This document shows positions 55,857-64,000 of a stretch of 64,000 nt of DNA, one piece after another. The stretch spans positions 47,986,674 through 48,050,673 of the forward strand of contig CM064551.1 of assembly GCA_032716605.1 (NCBI GenBank), written 5' to 3'. The position numbers were made by a program, and so were the translations under genes. The notes beneath the pieces are model-generated. The model searched no databases. It worked only from the letters and a program-made list of their open reading frames with translations, and had not been told where the DNA came from. The first letter of the stretch is position 1; each line of letters begins with the position of its first letter. This stretch comes from Paralithodes platypus (lineage: Eukaryota; Arthropoda; Malacostraca; Decapoda; Lithodidae).

Positions 55857-55900
<44 letters not shown>
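55857..55900. repeat. (GT)n microsatellite
   Basis: About 22 GT units just beyond the LINE E 5' end. Confidence 0.92.
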
Positions 55901-55906
<6 letters not shown>

Positions 55907-56880
55907 TATATTGCAAAATTAATGGTTCACATCTCTAATGAATGCGAAGGACTAGCTTTAGTTTATGATAATAAATATTGCTGATTTTTTTTTTTTTTTT
56001 TTTTGTATACAGTATAGAAAATAGAAATATGTCCAGAAAGTGAGTGATAAAGTCATCTTTAATCGACATTCGACACTCGGTACTTATTACTTAACACCTA
56101 ACGAGCGGCCTAGGCGGTAAATAATATGTAGCCACCAGCGGGGTGTTTTTACCCAAAATAGGGCTGTTTACGTGATCATTTTCATGCCTAAATAAGACCC
56201 AGAGCGTAAAACAAGTATCTTTTTTTTTTTTTTTTTTTTTTTTTCTATCCCTGAAAGGGCATAAACAGAGCTTTCCAATGACACCACAACGATCCTTGTA
56301 TGACCACTAGTTTTCTTGCAACAACAGCGCAACACGAGTGCAAAAACCATGTAATTCGGTACTTTCCCCATACAATTCACTATGAAGCGAGTGTGAGAGG
56401 GTGGAGGAGGGTGGGATTCATGTCAGTTGGTCCTCCGCGGTGGTCTGGAGCAGTCATACGCTCGCTACTCTCCTGCCACCACTTGTCTCTCTCTCTCAGC
56501 AACATTACGTGCTGAAATTGCCACACGACTTATGTTGTGAGCCGCCACATAGTCCAAATTTCTTCAAAGGAGGAGGAGGAGAGGAGATAGAGAGAATAGT
56601 AACGTGAAATTAACGTGAATCGAAAACCAGCCGTTACGTTACCAGTAACCAATGGTCGTTGAAAGTGGAAATAGTAGATACATCTGCCTGTCTCTTATAC
56701 TTTATTTATATTTATGGAAAGTGTGTATGTTTGTTTTTATATTTATTTTAGCATTTTTCAAGGGTTAAAAGGCAAAAAATTTGACTTGTCCCCCGGGCAA
56801 CCGCCGGGCAGACCAACATTAAAAAGCACTTGCCCGGCAACATATCCGGGCTAGCCGGGCTGCCGGGCTATACCTAATTT
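55901..56880. other. Inner hAT remainder, no gene
   Basis: T runs lie at about 55987-56004 and 56219-56244. TTAACACCTAACGAGCGG at about 56093 and GGGTTAA near 56768 could be ends of another TTAA element, but they are not convincing inverted repeats. I see no coding frame. Confidence 0.45.
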
Positions 56881-56897
56881 CCCAGCCTGATTATAAT

Positions 56898-57041
56898 CAC
56901 ATTCATGTGAGTATGAAAATTTGAGGTCCGGCGAACACTACCACTAACAATCTTGTCGCAGTGCTTGCACTTCAATTTTACTTGAGTAGTAGGATCTGCC
57001 TTGGAGCTGCCATGAAAGTGGTCCAGTATCGGTGGCTCCAT
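56898..57041 (-). pseudogene. BED zinc-finger fragment of an hAT transposase
   Basis: The 48-codon frame starts MEPPILDHFHGSS and continues VKLKCKHCDKIVSGSVRRTS then NFHTHM. Cys25-x2-Cys28 with the SNFHTH block is the BED finger that opens hAT transposases. The finger's last ligand and the rest of the protein are absent. The frame runs into the target duplication of the inner element, and beyond that element only terminal repeats remain. The outer element is therefore an internally deleted, non-autonomous derivative. Confidence 0.65.
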
Positions 57042-58039
57042 GATGATATGGTAGGCTATGTGTTGGGAACTGGAGTGGAGTGAGGAGTCAGAAATTCAGA
57101 AATTAGAATAATAGTGTAGACAAATTAGAGTTGTCAGTGGACAGTGAAGAATAAGGTCGAAAAGAAGAAACTAGTAGGAGTGTAACAGATAGTGGGCTAT
57201 CCACTTTGCTAATTTTTAATATAATATATTTATTCAATTTGTTTCGCAACCTCCTTCGAGCAACAACACGCCACTAGCTTTTATTAACTCCAATTTATGA
57301 TTCAGGCAAGGACTACACATTCATTTTGCTATTCTAGGTTCTTTCCGGTTATGCTGATTCACCTGTCTGGGGTCCACCGTAGTGGGCCCCAGGCAAGAGT
57401 ATCAGCAATCCCGATCAGCGGCACTATATTTCACATATGAACAATGGTTATGCGAGTTGTTTTGTCACTCCACCCGCCATGTCACCCCCATCACCCATCA
57501 CCCCAAGGTGGTTCCTCCCAGTAAGCTTATTGCCATCACAGCAACACACTTGATTGGAAGATTAGTTGACGGAAGTCTGGGCCCCTAACAGTGCACCAGC
57601 TGGGGAGCAACGCCACAGGCTTTGTCGAATTGTGGTACTGTGTGATTGTCGTAAAGAAGCACTGAGGGATTCACCCCAAGGTCGGTGCTACCTTGGGGGT
57701 TTCGATACTGGTTCTCTGTTGGTAATGTCATGGGAATACAGGCGGTGGTACTGGGTGCTCGACCATACTCCTTACCTGCAGAGCCCCTGGGTGAGTCATA
57801 CTTCGGTGTTGCTATATCCATGGGTGATTATCCAATCATTCCATCTTGTAAGCAAGTCAGGTGCATCGCCATCCGTGCTTCCTCCCGACCACACTGCAGG
57901 TTCCATCTCTGGTTATACCCAGTGCTTCTAAGTCGCACAACAGGCATAGCCCAGAGATAGTCCAAGCTAGTAATGGTCGGAAATTCGGCTGGGTCTGATG
58001 TTGTGGGCCCCAGATGGGATCTCTATCAATCAAGTAAAA

Positions 58040-61000
58040 AGGGGTTCTGGTATGGCCACTTCTAGATTTGATCTCGTTGAGGGAAACCAGGAGTGTTGTC
58101 TCCTTATCGGGTCGTTAACCTCTGAAGTGCGCATGGGGGTAATTGGAAACGTCCCCCTGTGCTGACGTATTTGAGGTGTTTCCGTCACTAAAATATTCAT
58201 TGTGCCATTAATAGCATTAATACTTATCCATATGCGCCTATTATTGGTTGATTATAAAGGTATTAACCTGAAACAACAATAAAACGAGTGAAAACAGCGT
58301 TTGGATGGTCAAAATCGGAGATATAGCCCGCGAGTTGTATAATGTATGGGTGAGGCAAGCTACTTTCCCGCCAATTTCCCCCAAGGCCACTGAGACACAG
58401 TCGATCGATACTCTCTCTCTCTCTTGCACTCGCTTGCCATCAGTGATGACAAGGCCCTGATTGCAACTCGCTAATGTTAGCACGAAAATATACCTCAGAA
58501 TAAGGGAATAACAGGGAAAATAGGTGATAACTGAAGGAGAGGAGGAAAGGAGGGGAGGTAGAGGACTGAGATTTTGCATGGCCCAGGGGCCAAAAAAAAA
58601 TAAAAAAAAATAAAAAAAAAAATAAAAAAAAAAAAAAAAAATTCGATGTCAAAAGTTTATTTTTTTTTTCACTCACTCATAAGAGTCTCCCCGCAGTCCG
58701 CCGGGGGAACTCTTAAGAGTCTCCCGGCAGTTCCCGGGTTAAGGAATTCAAGATTTACATCAAGTAATGTTCTGACCATATTCCACAGCTTAGATGCTCT
58801 CATGTAGCTTGATGTTTATGGCCTTTACTGAGGACTCTCTGTGTATTTCTTCTGTATTCATTGCAAAGGGGTACTTGGAATCATTGTTTGCCCATCTAAG
58901 TGCTTTATTTTGGATCCTTTGTATTTTTTGCATTTGTGTCCTACTTAGAATATTAAGGGGTATAGTGGGGAATTCTATTGTTGGTAAGACAAATGTTTTA
59001 ACTAAGTGAACTTTTATATTGATTGGTAGGTTATTGAAGACATTTAGTTCTTGTAGAGCCAAGTTGCCTTTGATAGTAAGTGAGTTCACATGATGACAGT
59101 AGCCGCTACCGGTGATATTTAATCCCAATATTTTTCCTCTTGTTTTATATTCCATTAAATCCCCATTTACAATGATGTCTTGATTCTTTTTGGTTGCCAG
59201 TGGGATTATTGTGAATTTTGTTTGGTTTGTCTTAATTTTCCATTTTCTTTCGAAATGGTTGATTTTTCAATTTCTTGTCCCACAAGTGTGGCCATTAATA
59301 TCCTTGATTTTCCCCCGTAAGTTATTATTTGAGTGATGTCATCTGCGTAACTAATATTGTGGCAGTCGGCGGCTGGCTGTGGCATGTCACTAGTGTTTAT
59401 CAAATAAAGTTTTGGAGATAGTATGCCCCCTTGAGGTACCCTGCTTTTAACTTCAATTATGGGTCCTGTATAGTTCTTGATTCTGATTTTGACAGTTCTA
59501 TCAGTTAGATAATCGCAAAGCACTCTCTCCAATACGTCGGGAAGTCCCAAGTGTAGAATCTTATATGTTAACCCATTGTGCCAAACCTTATCGAATGCCT
59601 TGGATACATCTCTAAGGACCAGGCAGCATTGTTTTTTGTGGGACTTTGCTTGAGCAATTATTTCGCATGTTACGGCCAGTGCAGTGTTAGTTCCCCTTCC
59701 GTCCCTAAAGCCGTGAAAATTGTTGGGTAAGATATTATTGACTTCTAGGTGATGATTCAGTCTTTTGTTAATGGCTCTCTCCAGCAGCTTTCCGGGAACT
59801 TCGAGCAGGGTGATAGGTCTGTAGTTGTCAGGATTCAGAGGGGACTTATTACCTTTGGGGATAAGTGTTAGTATTCCAGATTTGAACCTATCTGGGAAAT
59901 ATCCCATGGATAATGTGAGGTTAAATATGTCAATAAGGTATATTAATGCTGATTCTGGGAGGTTGATGAGGGTATCCTTGTTAATTCCACTCTCACCAGG
60001 AGCGGTACCTTTCATGTTTTTTATGAATTCTTTTATCTCGTTTAAGGTGACTCTTCTTGTGACTGGGTTGTCTCCCGAGAGTCTTCTCATGTCGGGGTGA
60101 AGAAATGGAAGCGTCCTGTGCATGTTTGGTTCTAAGAATCGTCTGACTAGTTCTTCATTTTCCTCATCAAATTCCTCATTCTCCTCCTCACTGATCCTAA
60201 AGTTCCTCTCCCATATTCTCCTGAACACTGCTTCCTTGGTTTTGTTATCATAAATTTTTGTATTATTGTTGTTATCAACGATGTAGGAGGGTAGCTCATT
60301 AGCTGTCCCTTTCATCTGTTTGATGTTATTCCAGAATTGTTTTGGGTCGTGATGGTTATCTATTAAGAATTGTGCTCTTTTACGAAGAAGGGTGTTGTTG
60401 TTAATTCTACATTGCTCTATTATCTGTTGTTGGATTCTTCTGTAGATCCTATATGATGCTAGGTTCCATCCATGTCTTTTGCTGTAGTCATACAATGCTT
60501 TAAATCTAATTTGTAATATATGTATCTCTCTTGTGATTAGGGTTTTCTTAACTATTCTGTTTTTGGACTTAGGAATTGAATCGTTGAGTCCCTTCTCTAC
60601 TACTTTATACCAATTGTCAAGCTTTGCATCTACCATTTCAGCACCCTCAAATTCATCATAATTTTCATCTTGTGATAGGTTGTTGTGGACGGTTTCTGTA
60701 AATTTCTCCCAGTTCGCCTGTCTGTAAATGAATCTAGAAGGAGTAGGTTCACTTATGGCATGTGCAGTTATAGTGATTATTATTGGTAGATGGTCCGAGG
60801 ATTTGATGGGGCCTGGTTCAATTTTAATGTTATGAAAGGTCTTATTGTTGCTAATAACTATGTCGGGTGTTGTGCTAGATCTGTAAGTTAGATATGTTGG
60901 GAAGTTAGGACCGAGATGAACTAAATTATTTAATTGGTTGAATCTCTGAAGGCCTCTGCCTACCTGATTATCAGTGTTATGCCCTAAGAATCTATGTTTG

Positions 61001-61410
61001 GCATTTAAATCGCCCATTATGTATAGAGGTTCGTAATTATTCAAAAGTTTATGAAAGTCCGGAAATGGCAAATATGGTCTTCTAGGAAGGTAGGTATGTA
61101 GTTGCAATATTGATTGGTCCTGAGTTGTTTGTATTTTGATGTGGATGATATCTGTCAAGTAATCATCAATCTGTCTGTGTTGGATATTGTTTCTGACGAG
61201 AATCGCACTGCCATCATTAGCCTCTTCGGACGTATTGATCTTGTATGTATTGAATCCGTGCATCTTGATTGAGTTTCCTTCCCTGATTCCGTGACTGTTT
61301 AAAATAATTACGTCTGGGTTTAAATTTTTATAAATAGTAATGAATTCTTCGTTTCGTGTGGCCCAGTGAAGTACGTTATGTTGTATGATCTTCAGAGTTT
61401 GAGAGACCAT
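58040..61410 (-). pseudogene. Jockey-type LINE ORF2, frameshifted and MITE-split
   Basis: It starts MVSQTLKIIQHNVLHWATR, typical of Jockey endonucleases, with NPDVIILNSHGI, LYIMGDLNAKHRFLG (GDLN) and KSSDHLPIIITI (SDH). The RT has GILTLIPKGNKSP, NYRPITLLEVPGK, FHGFRDGRGTNTAL, motif A CLVLRDVSKAFDKVWHNG, SRVPQGGILSPKLY and ISYADDITQI. A shift near 59262 follows EIEK. The C-terminal part includes KGNLALQELNVFNNLP and IQRIQNKALRWANND, then KLWNMVRTLLDVNLEFLN to the TTAA. After the MITE it resumes DPIRRQHSWFPSTRS and stops. Catalytic residues are all kept. Confidence 0.8.
58115..58742 (-). mobile_element. piggyBac-type MITE (family 2), inverted copy in the Jockey LINE
   Basis: TTAA lies at 58115-58118 and 58739-58742. 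Read on the minus strand it begins TTAACCCGGGAACTGCCGGG, has paired GAGACTCTTAAGAG motifs, and ends with the GTGCGCATGGGG block found in the 11631 copy. It contains a long A-rich run (58594-58640). Removing it restores the LINE ORF2 frame (EFLN-DPIRRQ). Confidence 0.85.
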
Positions 61411-61414
61411 TGTA

Positions 61415-62244
61415 TTATGGGTCCTGTCTCCTTCTCAATTCTCTGGGTGGAGGAGTTCTCTCATTTATGAGGCCATTTCTTATTTTTCCAAAATCATAAT
61501 CATTAACCTTCCTCCAGCATTTCTTTAGTGTAATACGTCCATCATTGAGGTTAGCATAGATGTCATCAGGTGTGAGAGTACGATCAGTATAGGTCCACTT
61601 ATATACAGTACCCCACTGTTAACTCCCTCCAATAGCTCTTGCAAGGTAATTTTCCCGAGCGGCCAGCCTTTTGAGGTCTTTGTGAGGAAAGTTATTCCCA
61701 GCTTCTCTGCTGTGTACTTTTCTCGCCTCGCGTCACCTCCCATCAGAACCTCTCCTTCCTCCTCAGTGGTGAGTGAATATTCATCCATCAGTCCATCTAT
61801 GTCTGCCTCTAGAGACGAGATAGTTGAGATAGGTGATTGTTGTCGTTGTGGTTGAGCATGTTGTTGTTCAGATTGGGCCTGTGGTTGCTGCTGAGGCTGC
61901 TGCTGTTCTGTCTGAATTTGTATTGGTTGCTGTTCGGGTTGAGGCCGCAGCTGATGCTGCTGGTATGCGGACGTCACTCGCGGCATAGATCTGAAGGCTC
62001 CCACTTCGAAAATTGTGTCAGAGGGTGGATTGGCTGGGGCTTTCATTGTTGGTAGATTATTAGCACTTAGTATGTTGTTTAGCTCTTTCTCGTAACTGCC
62101 TGGAACTCCAATGTTCATAAGGTGAGCATGAATCATGCACTGGAGAATCAAGGTGGGTGTGTCTTTTCCCACAGCGAGACTCAGTTGCGGAGTCATCTGG
62201 GGGTTGATGTTAGAGTTCCCTTGGGTGGCCCTACTATATGTCAT
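61415..62244 (-). pseudogene. Jockey-type LINE ORF1, one frameshift
   Basis: It starts MTYSRATQGNSNINPQMTPQ. The middle is a Gln/Pro-rich stretch of about 50 residues (QQPQQQPQAQSEQQ). The C-terminal part has WPLGKITLQELLEGVNSG, then in another frame after about 61610 YKWTYTDRTLTPDDIY, KKCWRKVNDYDFGKI and RRQDP before the stop at 61415. No zinc knuckle was seen. It probably binds the LINE RNA, judged only from position. Confidence 0.65.
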
Positions 62245-62765
62245 ACCCGTCCCATTGCTAACGGGCTACCAGGAGTCTCTACCAGCTGTCTGCCTTATAT
62301 AACCAACAGCATGTGCATGTACAAACGTGTTAGGTGGTGCCATGTGTTTCAAGCATGCTGGAACATGTACTGTATTATGCTTTGTGTGTAGGCCTATTTG
62401 ACTGATATATCAAGGGAGACAAACATGTACAAACATGTTAGTTAGTGTCATGCTTTGCAAACATGCTTGGACCTGGAACATATATACTGTATATGAAATT
62501 GGCTAATTTATTTAGGAGAAATAGAATTGCTACATGGAAAATACAATGAAATAATCACAATAATCACATTTTAATAATTGATTATTATGAAAAAAAATAT
62601 GATTATGATTTGATTATGATTAAAGCTGCAGCTTCATATTTGATTATGATTTGATTATGATTATACCTGTTGCTTAACTTTTGATTATGATTTGATTATG
62701 ATTATGTAATCACAGCCTTTGATTATGATTTTGTTGATTAATAATCATAATCATGCCCATGTCTG
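62245..62765. other. Outer hAT-like right arm, no gene
   Basis: It holds two diverged copies of CATGTACAAACxTGTTAG (about 62315 and 62423) and then, from 62570, the inverted GATTATGATT array up to the terminus. Confidence 0.6.
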
Positions 62766-62776
62766 GCACTGTACGG

Positions 62777-63334
62777 TAATTGTCGCACCTTTAGGAACGA
62801 AGTTATTTAATAGAGTAGTTTACTTTTCCCTAAAGGGAATGATACTAAGGTAGGCTACTATATATAAGCAGAATAGTCAAGGTATAATGTATGATTATAT
62901 TTCCGGTCTTTTCACTATGTATCATTATTTTTTTTACTTTCATGTACCGGTACTGCCTTATCACCAAGTTAAAACTTGGTTTACATGCTTACACATAGAT
63001 TTAGGTAACACAAAACAAATTCTCTTAAATTATACTTTACTAGGCACATTCATGACAACACAATCTTTCCCTCTGAGGCTCTGCCAGTGCTTGTCCAATA
63101 TCAAACTCAATTCGATCATAAGCTGAATGAAAAGTGTATGGCTACCCCCTCGGGGATTGGGGCGTCTAGTAATTTGCTTTAGATATACAATAGGTTAGGC
63201 TACAGGTACATAGACTGAAAAACAATTAATTAGTCGGATATCATAGACATTTATCTTTAGGAGTAAGAAGTTATATCATTTTGGATTTGGTAGAGCACAT
63301 GCCTCCGCCAACATATAGGCGGCTCACAATTAAA
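62777..63334. other. No recognisable feature
   Basis: AT-rich flanking sequence outside the hAT-like element. No credible coding frame. Confidence 0.5.
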
Positions 63335-63970
63335 GTAATGAACCAATCTTCCCGAAATTTGGTGGCCAGGTAAGATATTTGCCACGGAAGTTTTTCCTCC
63401 CTGGATTTTGGAGATGAATGTTGTTTGAGAGGCCTCTATTGCAGCTATTTCCAGTATCTTGTGTGGAAACCATAATGGGCCGCATGCAGTAGGCTTACTA
63501 TAGTCTTGGGAGCATGTCTAGACAGTCTACATAGGCCTATTTCCACAGGGTCTTCATGCAGTGATGAACGTTTTATAAGCCCACTCACTCATATTTATGG
63601 CTGATTTAACTGTTTTGGTGATATGGTGGGTGAAGATTGTGTTACTGTTCATCAGTACTAACTTACTAGTAGCTCTGGGAGATAATTTATTATGTTTGTT
63701 TTTTTACCTTTTGGTTATTTGGGTTATGAAGAGAAGTGGGACAACTCCTGAGCCCTGCGGTACTTCACTCAAATGCTCAACACTTGTCTTTAGTCAGACA
63801 ACTCTCTTCGGAATGACACTCGTTCTGTCCTCCGTGTCAGGCAGAGGTTCACTGCCTACACTGACTGAGGTATGCACTCTACCTATTGCCGTCAATAAGG
63901 AATAACTTTTTCGTGGTGAATATCCTACCTGGCCACAACATTTCGTGAACATTGGTTCATAACTTTTTGA
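63335..63970. repeat. Dispersed repeat present in inverted orientation
   Basis: AATGAACCAATCTTCCCGAA followed by TGGTGGCCAGGTAAGATAT at 63342-63385 recurs inverted at about 63915-63962 (ATGAACCAATGTTCACGAAA on the minus strand). The left copy is preceded by GCCTCCGCCAACATATAGGC. It may be the arms of an uncharacterised element. Confidence 0.5.
63640..63800 (-). pseudogene. Possible LINE RT scrap
   Basis: The minus strand reads SEVPQGSGVVPLLFITQI at about 63770-63715, close to the GVPQGSVLGPLLF block of LINE reverse transcriptases. Nothing else around it supports an RT, so this is tentative. Confidence 0.3.
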
Positions 63971-64000
63971 AATAGGCCTATCTCCACCAAAAATGGACAA

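Larger units (their letters stand above)
49136..56889. mobile_element. Inner hAT-like element with perfect 8-bp target duplication
   Basis: The termini are CAGGCTGGGAAATTAG at 49136 and its exact inverse at 56889. The flanking octamer ATTATAAT is present on both sides (49128-49135, 56890-56897). Eight-bp duplications define hAT. CCGGGC and TTGCCC motifs recur near both ends. I see no transposase; its own sequence is about 49136-49620 and 55900-56889. The rest is two LINEs, a SINE and microsatellites. Confidence 0.85.
57370..62244 (-). mobile_element. Jockey-type LINE with ORF1 and ORF2, interrupted by a piggyBac MITE
   Basis: On the minus strand, ORF1 (62244-61415) and ORF2 (61410 onward) are separated by 4 nt. 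The ORF2 C-terminus extends through 58743, is interrupted by the MITE at 58115-58742, and ends at a TGA near 58040, followed by a 3' UTR to about 57370. It sits in the outer hAT-like element. Two small frameshifts (near 61610 and 59262) mark it as dead but young. Confidence 0.8.
48942..62765 (-). mobile_element. Outer hAT-like element with GATTATGATT subterminal arrays
   Basis: The ends are CAGACATGGGCATGATTAT (48942) and its exact inverse at 62765. Both ends carry many copies of GATTATGATT, in opposite senses. A CAGACATGGGC start is hAT-like. The flanks GTGTACGG (48934-48941) and CTGTACGG (62769-62776) match at 7 of 8 but leave 3 extra bases on the right, so the target duplication is only probable. 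It contains a BED zinc-finger fragment (56898-57041), an inner hAT-like element and a Jockey-type LINE. Confidence 0.7.

Noticed and set aside
56093..56772. Another TTAA-flanked piggyBac MITE
   Set aside because: The proposed ends are not convincing inverted repeats.
63597..63905. A small membrane protein on the plus strand
   Set aside because: The hydrophobic part is AT-rich low complexity, and the rest is opposite an RT-like motif.

Overview
This is eukaryotic DNA made almost entirely of transposable elements, stacked inside one another. I found no host protein-coding gene. The LINE, DIRS, piggyBac, hAT and pogo-like families, the tRNA-derived SINE and the many microsatellites suggest an arthropod. 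A decapod crustacean is the likeliest source: DIRS1-like retrotransposons and these LINE types are known there. That is inference from family resemblance, because no species marker is present.

Layout. At 1-8010 a minus-strand LINE (LINE A) appears split by two others placed head to head: an RTE-like LINE (640-3735, minus) and a CR1/Jockey-like LINE (3728-6793, plus) that carries a piggyBac-type MITE (4264-4914). At 8010-12430 a decayed plus-strand LINE (LINE B) is broken by a pogo-type MITE and a piggyBac-type MITE. It also spans a 100-N gap whose two flanks are near-identical and probably represent one locus. At 12.8-21.3 kb lies a decayed plus-strand DIRS-like element with tandem repeats, lost catalytic residues and an unusually A-poor coding strand. 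At 21.3-22.5 kb there are inverted tRNA-like sequences, a pogo-like terminus, a piggyBac MITE and one piggyBac end.

The centre (22.5-41.1 kb) is a four-level nest. A plus-strand LINE (LINE C) is cut by a 15.7-kb DIRS element on the minus strand (23381-39087). The DIRS keeps open frames for gag-like proteins, reverse transcriptase/RNase H and tyrosine recombinase, 292-bp inverted terminal repeats and an internal complementary region. Its leader is cut by a 6.5-kb piggyBac (31918-38444) whose transposase has one frameshift. That piggyBac holds two LINE fragments, one of the same family as LINE C.

From 41.2 to 48.3 kb come a pogo/CENP-B-like DNA transposon with frameshifts, an AT microsatellite, an RTE-like LINE and two piggyBac MITEs. 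From 48.9 to 62.8 kb an hAT-like element holds a second hAT-like element with a perfect 8-bp target duplication. The inner one holds two LINEs and a SINE; the outer one also holds a Jockey-type LINE that itself contains a piggyBac MITE. The last 1.2 kb holds a dispersed inverted repeat and a doubtful reverse-transcriptase scrap.

How it fits together. The autonomous-looking elements (DIRS, piggyBac, pogo-like, LINEs) are the plausible sources of enzymes for the MITEs and the SINE. Removing one TTAA and the insert restores an open frame in three LINEs, which dates those piggyBac events after the LINE insertions. Element boundaries without a terminal repeat or target duplication are approximate.
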